Of a DNA stretch of 64,000 bases, positions 56,647-64,000 are shown one piece after another. Within the stretch, counting starts at the first letter, position 1, and each line of letters begins with the position of its first letter. This DNA comes from JAYYZW01 sp036339995 (GTDB lineage Bacteria; Pseudomonadota; Gammaproteobacteria; Ga0077536), in the NCBI GenBank assembly GCA_036339995.1, contig JAYYZW010000049.1, forward strand, positions 22,607-86,606, written 5' to 3'. The notes under the pieces are model-generated. The model was not told where the DNA came from. It worked only from the letters and a program-made list of their open reading frames with translations, and ran no database searches. The position numbers and the translations under genes were made by a program.

Positions 56647-56825
56647 CAGGCTGTCAAAAAACGCGGTTCTTCGACAGCTTATCAAGGCCGAAATTTCTGT
56701 TACAGGACCGTGAAATCCGGAAGGTCCTCGGTCCCGGGCAGCGGTCACGCAATAATTGATCCAACCTCTCTGGCGGTGCGTTACTATAGAGGTATAAGAC
56801 GATGTCTGCCTCTCCGTAGAGGTTC

Positions 56826-58328
56826 ATGAAGCAGTCTCTACAATTAAAGCTCGGTCAACATCTCACGATGACGCCGCAGCTACAGCAGGCAATTCGCCTG
56901 TTGCAGCTGTCTTCGATGGAACTTTCCGTCGAAATTCAAGAAGCGCTCGAATCGAACATGATGCTCGAACTCGCAGACGGCTCCGACGAGTACGAGGATA
57001 TGACGCCCGAGATTCAGGGCGATGTATCGGGTGACGTTGAACACGAAGCTGCTAACGAAGTCGGCGGAGGCGATCCGAGCGAGACGGAAACCGCAACGAC
57101 CACCGACGATATCCCCGCCGATCTTCCCGTCGATACCCGGTGGGAAGATATTTACGACTCGTTGCCGAGTTCTGGTTCGGGACCGCCGATGCGCGAAGCC
57201 TTCGGCGGCGAAGCCGAACCGACGGCGAATGCGGAGGAATCTCTATCCGAGCATCTGCTCTGGCAAGTCAACCTGATGCCGCTGGGTGAAAACGACCGCG
57301 TCATCGTGGCGGCGATTATCGATGCACTCAACGGCGGCGGATACTTGGATACGTCGATTGAGGAATTATGCACGACGATAACCGCTAACGACGAAGTCGC
57401 AACAGAGCCGGACGAAGTTGAAGCGATCTTGAAATTACTGCAGGGTCTGGAACCCGCGGGTGTCGCGGCGCGCGATCTCAGGGAGTGTCTCCTGCTACAG
57501 CTCGCGCAGCTTCCGGAGGAAACTGAATGGCTCGCAGAAGCTCGCCGTTGTTGTTCGGAGTATATGGAAATACTCGGTGCACGCGACTATAAGCAATTGA
57601 TGCGCAAATTCAAGGTAAGCAAAGACGAACTTTCCAAGATAATCGCGCTTATTCAGTCGATGAATCCGCGTCCTGGCTCCCAGTACAATTCGGATCAACC
57701 GGAATACATCGTTCCGGATGTATTCGTAATCAAGGAGAAAGGGCGATGGCGCGTTGAATTGAATGCAGACACGATTCCGCCGCTGCGCGTAAATCCATAC
57801 TATGCGGGCATGATAAAACGAGCCGATAGCAGTACGGATAACTCCTCACTTAAGGCCCACCTGCAGGAAGCGCGATGGTTCATAAAAAGCCTGCAGAGCC
57901 GAAGCGAAACCCTGCTTCGAGTTGCGACTTCCATAGTTGAACGCCAGCGGGCGTTTCTAGAACACGGCGAAGAAGCCATGAAACCGCTTGTCTTGCACGA
58001 TATTGCTGAAGCATTAGAAATGCATGAATCAACAATCTCACGTGTAACGACTCGCAAATACATGCACACGCCGCGAGGAATCTACGAACTGAAATACTTT
58101 TTCTCCAGCCACGTCAGCACGACCTTGGGAGGCGAAGCTTCGTCCACGGCCATTCGTGCGGTGATCAAAAAATTCATCGCGGCGGAGAATATCGAAAAGC
58201 CGCTGAGTGATAACAAGATAGCCGCGCTGCTGTCCAGTCAAGGGGTCAAAGTCGCGCGCCGCACGGTTGCCAAATACAGGGAAGCCATGGCAATCCCGCC
58301 ATCTAATGGGAGAAAACGTCTCACTTGA
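56826..58328 (+). CDS. rpoN: RNA polymerase sigma-54 factor
   Basis: Sigma-54 directs enhancer-dependent transcription. The 500-residue protein has region I (QSLQLKLGQHLTMTPQLQQAIRLLQ), an acidic region II, the core-binding domain (ARDLRECLLLQLAQL, LRVNPYY), the helix-turn-helix (MHESTISRVTTRKYMHTPRG), and the RpoN box ARRTVAKYREAM near the C-terminus, here ending in IPPSNGRKRLT. It precedes hpf, as in many proteobacteria. Confidence 0.97.
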   Translation: MKQSLQLKLGQHLTMTPQLQQAIRLLQLSSMELSVEIQEALESNMMLELADGSDEYEDMTPEIQGDVSGDVEHEAANEVGGGDPSETETATTTDDIPADLPVDTRWEDIYDSLPSSGSGPPMREAFGGEAEPTANAEESLSEHLLWQVNLMPLGENDRVIVAAIIDALNGGGYLDTSIEELCTTITANDEVATEPDEVEAILKLLQGLEPAGVAARDLRECLLLQLAQLPEETEWLAEARRCCSEYMEILGARDYKQLMRKFKVSKDELSKIIALIQSMNPRPGSQYNSDQPEYIVPDVFVIKEKGRWRVELNADTIPPLRVNPYYAGMIKRADSSTDNSSLKAHLQEARWFIKSLQSRSETLLRVATSIVERQRAFLEHGEEAMKPLVLHDIAEALEMHESTISRVTTRKYMHTPRGIYELKYFFSSHVSTTLGGEASSTAIRAVIKKFIAAENIEKPLSDNKIAALLSSQGVKVARRTVAKYREAMAIPPSNGRKRLT

Positions 58329-58432
58329 GGAAAATCGTCGCGTACGAGTCTCGAGTTCGGTCGCTTCACGAGATCTCCGTACTTGATTACGGATGCGTTC
58401 CGATCCATTGCTTCGATTATCAGGAGACTCGA

Positions 58433-58726
58433 ATGCGGATAAAAATAGATGGATATCACGTAAAACTTACCACCGCAATGCAGGAATACATTCAGAGCAA
58501 AATGACACGAATCGAACGCCACTTCGAGCACGTGGTGGATGTGCGTGTCGTTCTTGGGGTTGAAAAGCAAAGACACAAGGCGGAGGCGACAATACACGTT
58601 ACCGGGTACAACATTCACGCGGGCAGCGAGCACGAAGACATGTACGCCGCAATAGATTTGTTGCTCGATAAACTAGATCGACAAATAAAAAAGCATAAAG
58701 AGAAGATGACAAACCATCGCGTCTAA
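58433..58726 (+). CDS. hpf: Ribosome hibernation promoting factor (short form)
   Basis: HPF binds the 30S decoding centre and promotes 100S dimers. With ATG 58433 the protein has 97 residues, the short form lacking the dimerisation domain: VKLTTAMQEYIQSKMTRIERHF and MYAAIDLLLDKLDRQIKKHKEK. CAGGAG lies six bases upstream. An open frame extending back to 58325 is not needed. It is part of the rpoN-hpf-ptsN run. Confidence 0.95.
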   Translation: MRIKIDGYHVKLTTAMQEYIQSKMTRIERHFEHVVDVRVVLGVEKQRHKAEATIHVTGYNIHAGSEHEDMYAAIDLLLDKLDRQIKKHKEKMTNHRV

Positions 58727-58831
58727 ATAAGGATTGCGGCCAGCAGCCCATGAGCCTTTGAGAATCGTGGCCTGGATTCATGGTGAATCCGACAGGCTGC
58801 CAGCAGGAAGGGATTTCGGCAGTGAATTGAA

Positions 58832-59296
58832 ATGAAAATAGCGGAAATACTTGATCCCGGCCGTATTTTGGTCGGTGCGAATCTTGCGAGCAAGAAGAGC
58901 GTGCTGGAAAAACTCGCTGAAATGTTGTCCAGTGCGGATCCGTTACTAAATTCCAAATTGGTGTTCGATAGCCTTCTTGCTCGCGAGCGCCTGGGAACGA
59001 CGGGGTTGGGCAATGGTATCGCCATCCCGCACGGACGGGTCGAATGTAATGGGAAATCCGTTGGCGCGTTTCTACGGACCGGGCATCCCATCGACTTTGA
59101 TGCCGTCGATAATGCGCCCGTGGATGTTTTCTTCGCGCTATGCGTTCCTGAAGATGCGACGGATGAACATCTTGCGTTGCTTTCCGCGCTGGCTGGGAAC
59201 TTTAGCGATCCGGTTTTCGTCGAGTCTTTGCGAGCGATTTCGTCCCCTACGGATTTATACGAACACCTTACAAACGCCAAGAGTTCGAGTTCGTGA
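58832..59296 (+). CDS. ptsN: PTS IIA-like nitrogen-regulatory protein PtsN
   Basis: EIIA-Ntr is the terminal phosphoacceptor of the regulatory PTS and controls K+ uptake and other targets in enterics. The 154-residue protein has the phosphorylation site His67 in GNGIAIPHGRV and the RERLGTTGLG helix. It lies 24 bases before rapZ. HPr kinase (hprK), often found here in beta- and some gammaproteobacteria, is absent. Confidence 0.96.
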   Translation: MKIAEILDPGRILVGANLASKKSVLEKLAEMLSSADPLLNSKLVFDSLLARERLGTTGLGNGIAIPHGRVECNGKSVGAFLRTGHPIDFDAVDNAPVDVFFALCVPEDATDEHLALLSALAGNFSDPVFVESLRAISSPTDLYEHLTNAKSSSS

Positions 59297-59319
59297 CGTC
59301 GGTTCGCGATAGGATCTAA

Positions 59320-60204
59320 ATGAGTGGACGGCGGCTGCTAATTATTTCCGGGCTTTCCGGAGCCGGCAAAACCATCGCCCTACATGCCCTGGAGGATGCC
59401 GGGTATTACGGCGTGGACAATTTGCCCATTGGCATTCTTTCGAGCTTTGTAACCTATACGGCCGAGCAGGATCTGCCTCATTTTCACAATGTCGCGGTCG
59501 GAATCGACGCGAGAAGTCACCCTGACGAAATTTCAAACTTGCCGGCGCGGCTAGACGCCTTGCAGGCGCAGAGTTTCGCAGTGGAACTGATATTTGTTGA
59601 CGCAAGTGACGAGACGCTGTTACAGCGATTTAGTGAAACCAGGCGCAAACATCCGTTATCTTCGGAAAATTATTCGTTGGCGAATGCCATCAGCCGCGAA
59701 CGCGCCATTCTCGATCCGGTCATCATGCGTGCGGACGTGCGCATTGATACCACTCATACAAACGTTCATGAATTCCGAACATTGATCCACGATCAGATTA
59801 CACACAGATCCGCCGGGGCCTTGGCATTGGAATTTCGCTCTTTCGGTTTTAAGAACGGTGTGCCAAGGGACACCGATTTCGTGTTCGATCTCCGTTGTCT
59901 CCCGAATCCCTATTGGGATCCGGCCCTGCGTGATTTGAGCGGGGCAGATCCGCCGGTGCGTGAATTTTTGGACGGAGCGCCTATGGTCTCAGAGATGGTC
60001 GCTGATATTACGTCTTTCCTTGAGACCTGGATCTCGCGGTTTGAGGAAGGGAACCGCAGTTATCTCACCGTTGCCTTTGGCTGTACCGGAGGGCGCCATC
60101 GGTCGGTTTACATGGTGGAGAAGATTGCGAAACGATTCGAAGCAGCGGGGAAGAAAGCCGCGATCAGCCACCGCGACGCGCAATTCACAGTTCCCGAGCC
60201 GTAG
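59320..60204 (+). CDS. rapZ: RNase adapter protein RapZ
   Basis: RapZ is a nucleotide-binding, RNA-binding protein that in E. coli targets GlmZ sRNA for RNase E cleavage and thereby tunes GlmS. The 294-residue protein has Walker A GLSGAGKT (11-18), DNLPIGIL, and the C-terminal GCTGGRHRSVYMVE signature. The region is complete. Whether a GlmZ-like RNA exists here is unknown. It lies three bases before ptsH. Confidence 0.96.
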   Translation: MSGRRLLIISGLSGAGKTIALHALEDAGYYGVDNLPIGILSSFVTYTAEQDLPHFHNVAVGIDARSHPDEISNLPARLDALQAQSFAVELIFVDASDETLLQRFSETRRKHPLSSENYSLANAISRERAILDPVIMRADVRIDTTHTNVHEFRTLIHDQITHRSAGALALEFRSFGFKNGVPRDTDFVFDLRCLPNPYWDPALRDLSGADPPVREFLDGAPMVSEMVADITSFLETWISRFEEGNRSYLTVAFGCTGGRHRSVYMVEKIAKRFEAAGKKAAISHRDAQFTVPEP

Positions 60205-60207
60205 CCA

Positions 60208-60477
60208 GTGCCGAGTTCAATCTTGATGATCAGCAACAGGCTCGGCCTGCATGCCCGCGCGGCAGCGAAATTCGTGCAAATGGCGTCGCGCTTTGCGAGC
60301 GAGGTCTCGGTGAAGAAGGATGGCAACGCGGTGAACGGCAAAAGCGTCATGGGGATCATGATGCTGGCCGCTGCGCAGGGCGCCGAAATCGAGATCCGTA
60401 CCGAAGGCGAAGACGCTGATGAAGCTCTGGCGAGCCTAGAATCACTGGTCACCAGCCGGTTTGGGGAGGCAGGGTGA
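60208..60477 (+). CDS. ptsH: HPr-type phosphocarrier (NPr)
   Basis: An HPr-fold phosphocarrier of 89 residues. The active His15 is in NRLGLHARAAAKFVQ and the SVMGIMMLAAAQGAEIEI segment follows; the Ser46-type region keeps NGKSVMG. GTG 60208 starts three bases after rapZ, and the TGA overlaps the EI GTG. It should pass phosphate from EI to PtsN. Confidence 0.95.
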   Translation: MPSSILMISNRLGLHARAAAKFVQMASRFASEVSVKKDGNAVNGKSVMGIMMLAAAQGAEIEIRTEGEDADEALASLESLVTSRFGEAG

Positions 60478-62231
60478 CCTTCTCTCTGCACGGTGTCGGG
60501 GTTTCCCGCGGAATCGCCATCGGGCGAGTCCACATTGTTGAACGCAACCGGCTGGAAATATCGGAATACAGGTTGCAAGCGTCCGAGGTCGATGCGGAGG
60601 TCGAAAGGCTTATGAGTGCCGTAGCGCAGGCGAAACACCACCTGCGTGAAATCCGGGATCACATCCCGACTTCGACCTCCACCGATATCTCGACCTTTAT
60701 AGATACGCATTTGCTCATGCTTGATGATGCCGCGTTCACCGATGAACCTGCGCGCATCATCCGGAAAAAACTCTGCAACGCCGAATGGGCTGTCAGGCTG
60801 CAGCGGGACGCGCTGGTGGCGGTATTCGACGAAATGGATGATTCGTATCTTCGAACGCGCAAGGACGACGTCGATCACGTCGTCGATCGTGTGCTACGCA
60901 ATCTCCTGCGACATGCTCCACTGGGGCATGAGGTTCCGGACAGAAGGTTGAAGGACATGATCGTGTTGGCGGACGATTTGAATCCAGCGGATCTGATCCT
61001 GCTACAGCATCATGGCGTTGCCGGATTTGTAACTGAGTACGGAGGCCCGACTTCGCACATGTCTATACTCGCCCGTAGTCTGGGCATTCCAGGAGTCGTC
61101 GGCGTGCACCATGCGCGTCGCTACGTAGTCGATGACGAACTGCTCATCGTTGACGGTGATGACGGCGTCGTAATTGGGGGTGCCGATCAGAAGATCCTCG
61201 ACCAATACCGAGAGCGTCAGAATCGCCGGCGTGATTACCTTGCAGGTCTCCAGGTCCTCAAGAGTGAAGCGGCGGTGACCTCCGACGGGCAGGCGATTCG
61301 CCTTCACGCCAACGTTGAATTGCCCGAAGAATGCGAAAGCGTGCACGATGCCGGAGCCGATGGTGTTGGACTTTACCGGACTGAATTCCTGTTCATGAAC
61401 CGCTCCGGTTACCCCGACGAGGACGAACATTTCAATACCTATCGACAGATGATCGACGCGCTCGACAACATCCCGATTACGATTCGTACCGTGGACATTG
61501 GCGGAGATAAACCCTTGGATGCATTGACTGCGAGTGGTTCCCTGGCGGCGAATCCGGCCTTGGGCTTGCGAGCGGTACGCCTTTGCCTTCGGGAGCCTTC
61601 TCTCTTCTGGCCGCAGTTGCGAGCCATTATTCGTGTCTCCGCCTACGGGCCGGTGCGCATGATGATTCCGATGCTTTCCGAAATCGACGAAGTTCACCAG
61701 GTCATGGATATCGTAGGAACAATTCGCAATGAATTTTCGCGCCGTGGTATCGCCTATGATGAAAAAATGCCTATCGGAGGGATGATAGAGGTGCCAGCGG
61801 CCGCGATCTGTGCGGAGGATTTCGCCCGAGAACTTGATTTTCTGTCGATTGGAACGAATGACTTGATCCAGTACGCCGTCGCGATTGATCGGGTCAATGA
61901 CGAAGTCAGTTATCTGTACGATCCCCTTAATCCGGGCGTGTTGCGATTGATAGCAACATCGATCGCAGCCGGGCGAAAGCTTGGAATTCCGGTCGCTATG
62001 TGTGGAGAAATGGCCGGTGACACTCGTTATACGCGTCTGCTACTGGGGCTCGGACTCGAAGAGTTCAGCGTTCACCCGACCGCTTTGCTCGAAATCAAGC
62101 ACATCCTCAAGAGCACATCAGCCCGGGAGGCAAAGGTACTCGCTCAGAAATTACTTCGTACGACGGCGCCGGCCAGACGCAAGGAACTGCTCGCGTCGCT
62201 TGTTGCACCGTCGAACTTGCTCCCCACCTGA
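60474..62231 (+). CDS. ptsI: PTS enzyme I, without GAF sensor domain
   Basis: Enzyme I autophosphorylates from PEP and transfers phosphate to HPr. The 585-residue protein has the HPr-binding N domain, the phospho-histidine His195 in YGGPTSHMSILARSLGIPGVVG, and the PEP-binding TIM barrel (GVGLYRTEFLFMNR, RTVDIGGDKPLDAL, GMIEVPAA, SIGTNDLIQYAVAIDR, with CGEMAGD). It lacks the N-terminal GAF domain of PtsP, so it resembles sugar-type EI, although no sugar permeases occur here. GTG 60474 overlaps ptsH by four bases. Confidence 0.95.
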   Translation: MTFSLHGVGVSRGIAIGRVHIVERNRLEISEYRLQASEVDAEVERLMSAVAQAKHHLREIRDHIPTSTSTDISTFIDTHLLMLDDAAFTDEPARIIRKKLCNAEWAVRLQRDALVAVFDEMDDSYLRTRKDDVDHVVDRVLRNLLRHAPLGHEVPDRRLKDMIVLADDLNPADLILLQHHGVAGFVTEYGGPTSHMSILARSLGIPGVVGVHHARRYVVDDELLIVDGDDGVVIGGADQKILDQYRERQNRRRDYLAGLQVLKSEAAVTSDGQAIRLHANVELPEECESVHDAGADGVGLYRTEFLFMNRSGYPDEDEHFNTYRQMIDALDNIPITIRTVDIGGDKPLDALTASGSLAANPALGLRAVRLCLREPSLFWPQLRAIIRVSAYGPVRMMIPMLSEIDEVHQVMDIVGTIRNEFSRRGIAYDEKMPIGGMIEVPAAAICAEDFARELDFLSIGTNDLIQYAVAIDRVNDEVSYLYDPLNPGVLRLIATSIAAGRKLGIPVAMCGEMAGDTRYTRLLLGLGLEEFSVHPTALLEIKHILKSTSAREAKVLAQKLLRTTAPARRKELLASLVAPSNLLPT

Positions 62232-62324
62232 CCGGGCAAGCGCTCAGTTGTTAAACTGTACGCCGGGATTTCGAGGCGCAAATCGTGCGTCGATCATAGT
62301 AGGTGCAAGCACGGCAGAACACGC

Positions 62325-63677
62325 ATGGCCGATCTGAGCAATCGCAATCAGGAACTCCTACAGGCGGTCCAGGACGCGCTTCAGGCCAATGATCTGTTGC
62401 GTGTACGGGACATCATGCGGCCCCTGCATCCCTCTGAAGTCGCGGATTTGTTTGAGGCTTTGCCCCCGGAAACGCGCAATGAACTGTGGGTCCATATCGC
62501 AAAGGATTCGGAGGGAGAAGTTTTATCCCATGCCAGTACGGCCGTGCGAACCGGTCTGCTGGAGCACATGGCGCCCGCGGAGGTTGCGGCGGCGACCGAG
62601 GGGCTCGATACCGATGACGTTGCGGACATCCTCCAGGATCTGCCGGAACGCGTTGCGGGCGAAGTCCTGCGTTCCATGGATGAACAAAACCGTGAGCGCG
62701 TCGCGGCGGCCCTTGTCTACGAGGAGGATACGGCCGGCGGCCTGATGAACGTCGACGCAATCGCGGTTCGTTCGGACGTCGATATAGACGTCGTTTTGCG
62801 ATACCTGAGACTGCTGCCGGAGCTGCCCGACAATACAGATCGCCTGATGGTCGTCGATCGTGCCAATGTCTACCTCGGTTGGTTGCCCCTGTCCGATCTT
62901 GTCACGGCGGATCCCGAATCCAATGTCGGCGAGATCATGCTGACGGGTGAAAGCGGCATTCGGGCGCAACTGGATGCGCGAGAAGTCGCGGTTTTATTCG
63001 AACAGCGCGATCTGTTGTCGGCGCCAGTCATCGACGACGACGGCAAGCTGCTGGGCCGAATTACAGTCGACGACGTGGTAGACGTTATACGAGAAGAAAA
63101 CGAACGATCGCTCATGTCCGCCGCGGGCCTCGACGAGGAATATGATATTTTTGCCCCGATCTGGTCGACCACGCGCCGACGCACGCTGTGGCTTGCCGTC
63201 AACCTGGCGACCGCTTTCCTCGCGGCCTGGGTGATTGGACTTTTCGAGGCAACCATCGAACAGTTGGTCGCGCTTGCCGTGCTGATGCCGGTCGTTGCCA
63301 GCATGGGCGGGATCGCAGGTACTCAGACCTTGACGATAATGATCCGTGGTCTTGCGCTTGGGCACGTGGGCGCAGCAAACGCTCGCTCCGTGCTGTACCG
63401 CGAAATCACAGTCGGCTTGTTGAACGGAATTCTCTGGGCAATGGTGGTGGCGGCCGTCGCGGCGGCCTGGTTCGGCAATCCCGAGCTCGGCGCCGTCATC
63501 GGCTGCGCGATGGTGTTCAATCTGTTGACCGCCGCGTTTGCGGGTGCCGCAATCCCCTTGGCTTTGAAGCGCTTGGATATCGATCCCGCACTCGCGGGAG
63601 GTGTCCTTTTGACCACAATTACCGATGTGGTGGGGTTTTTTGCCTTTCTCGGGCTGGCGTCGATCTACCTCGTATAG
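62325..63677 (+). CDS. mgtE: Magnesium transporter MgtE
   Basis: MgtE is a Mg2+-gated magnesium channel. The 450-residue protein has the cytoplasmic N domain (residues 1-125, with LHPSEVADLFEALPPE and the EGLDTDDVADILQDLPE repeat), two CBS domains (about 130-260, with YEEDTAGGLMN and GRITVDDVVDVI) and five transmembrane helices. The pore motif is near PVVASMGGIAGTQTLTI. It lies 93 bases downstream of ptsI, a common gammaproteobacterial neighbourhood. Confidence 0.96.
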   Translation: MADLSNRNQELLQAVQDALQANDLLRVRDIMRPLHPSEVADLFEALPPETRNELWVHIAKDSEGEVLSHASTAVRTGLLEHMAPAEVAAATEGLDTDDVADILQDLPERVAGEVLRSMDEQNRERVAAALVYEEDTAGGLMNVDAIAVRSDVDIDVVLRYLRLLPELPDNTDRLMVVDRANVYLGWLPLSDLVTADPESNVGEIMLTGESGIRAQLDAREVAVLFEQRDLLSAPVIDDDGKLLGRITVDDVVDVIREENERSLMSAAGLDEEYDIFAPIWSTTRRRTLWLAVNLATAFLAAWVIGLFEATIEQLVALAVLMPVVASMGGIAGTQTLTIMIRGLALGHVGAANARSVLYREITVGLLNGILWAMVVAAVAAAWFGNPELGAVIGCAMVFNLLTAAFAGAAIPLALKRLDIDPALAGGVLLTTITDVVGFFAFLGLASIYLV

Positions 63678-63746
63678 TTTCGGGCACCTCAAACGGCTTC
63701 GCGGTAACTCGGGTGGCCGGTCGCTGGGAACGGACAAAATTTGTGT

Positions 63747-63752
63747 TATGAT
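63747..63752 (+). promoter_or_regulatory. Possible extended -10 promoter element
   Basis: TGTTATGAT fits the TGnTATAAT extended -10 pattern, in an AT-rich stretch (63735-63815) unlike its surroundings. No good -35 is seen. It could drive the gene starting at 63975, about 220 bases on, leaving a long leader. The rest of 63678-63974 shows no gene. Confidence 0.3.
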
Positions 63753-63974
63753 TATTGTTGCTGTTAAATTGTTGTAATTGCGCAACAAAAATAATACACG
63801 TTATGACATAAAATCCGGCGGCCGGATGGTGGTCGGTGTCGTAGCGGACGCAGTACTTGAATTGTTTTTTGCAAGCTAACGTTAATTGCGCATGCTTGAC
63901 CGCGAATATGGTGTAACCGAATTCATCTGGTTACGTGGACTGCGACAAGCACGAAGTAATTGGGGACACCGGCA

Positions 63975-64000
63975 ATGAATAAAATTAAGAGATTTGGATT
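63975..64000 (+). CDS. Start of an unidentified gene, cut by the window edge
   Basis: ATG 63975 opens MNKIKRFG, a short basic start that could belong to a signal peptide. Only eight full codons are visible, so no family can be assigned. The long AT-rich upstream region makes a real gene plausible. Confidence 0.4.

Noticed and set aside
56650..56690. Hairpin GCTGTC...GACAGC after lptB as a terminator
   Set aside because: The stem is only six base pairs with a long loop and no T-tract follows.
60474..62231. PtsP (nitrogen PTS enzyme I)
   Set aside because: The GAF domain is absent and the protein begins directly with the enzyme I N domain, so the ptsI name fits better.

Overview
The window is 64 kb of chromosomal DNA from a moderately GC-rich gammaproteobacterium. 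Three long gene orders are those of the class: accC-prmA-(zinc-ribbon gene)-dusB-fis-purH-purD, aspS-yebC-ruvCAB-ybgC-tolQRAB-pal-cpoB-queE-queC, and yrbG-kdsD-kdsC-lptC-lptA-lptB-rpoN-hpf-ptsN-rapZ-npr. LptA/B/C/E, BepA, Tol-Pal and the Kdo enzymes show an LPS-bearing outer membrane. A convergently decayed ppk/ppx pair, a PPi-dependent phosphofructokinase next to an H+-pyrophosphatase, and an AspRS of the Pseudomonas-like non-discriminating type point to Chromatiales-like, methanotroph-like or thiotroph-like relatives rather than enterics. The species cannot be named from the sequence alone.

Layout. 1-7.8 kb: biotin carboxylase, L11 methyltransferase, a wrecked zinc-ribbon gene, dusB-fis, and the end of purine synthesis. 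7.8-16 kb: hisB-hisH on the minus strand, hemF, a lone cyclic-nucleotide-binding protein, a Rieske oxygenase, a GGCCCC microsatellite, the minus-strand unit typA-dtd-flavodoxin, a DUF2007 protein and a rhodanese. 16-19.3 kb: an eroded zone with remnants of ppx and ppk flanking an intact membrane-anchored cytochrome c, a methyltransferase and a frameshifted comEA. 19.5-26.7 kb: leuS-lptE-holA-proA-nadD-rsfS-maf, lacking the rlmH and rng genes often found there. 26.8-30.3 kb: pfp-hppA on the minus strand. 30.5-34.5 kb: bepA, a small membrane protein, a luciferase-like oxidoreductase, an IS1182-type transposase scrap and tRNA-Lys(UUU). 34.8-48.6 kb: fmdB-aspS, then nadA wedged in with a repeat, then yebC-ruvCAB-ybgC-tol-pal-queEC. 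48.8-51.7 kb: a double-sensor MltF-like lytic transglycosylase and MurU. 51.9-64 kb: the yrbG-kds-lpt-rpoN-PTSNtr cluster, mgtE, and the first codons of another gene.

The genes fall into a few processes: LPS assembly and transport (kdsD, kdsC, lptA/B/C/E, bepA), envelope constriction and peptidoglycan recycling (tol-pal-cpoB, MltF-like, murU), a regulatory phosphotransferase chain without sugar permeases (ptsI-ptsH-ptsN with rapZ and rpoN), tRNA and ribosome maintenance (dusB, queC/E, leuS, aspS, dtd, prmA, rsfS, hpf, typA), and a pyrophosphate-based energy economy (pfp, hppA).

The most notable signals are not single new genes. (1) Two small non-coding repeat families sit exactly at gene borders: a roughly 167-bp inverted-repeat element (two full copies and one end) and a second family with a TGGACACTA-type end (three copies). 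(2) Several genes are decaying together (zinc-ribbon, ppx, ppk, comEA, IS fragment), the pattern of genome erosion. (3) Polyphosphate enzymes are lost while PPi-coupled enzymes are kept. (4) Some starts are unusual, most strikingly a probable CTG start for queC. I found no CRISPR array, prophage, toxin-antitoxin pair or recognisable defence system.
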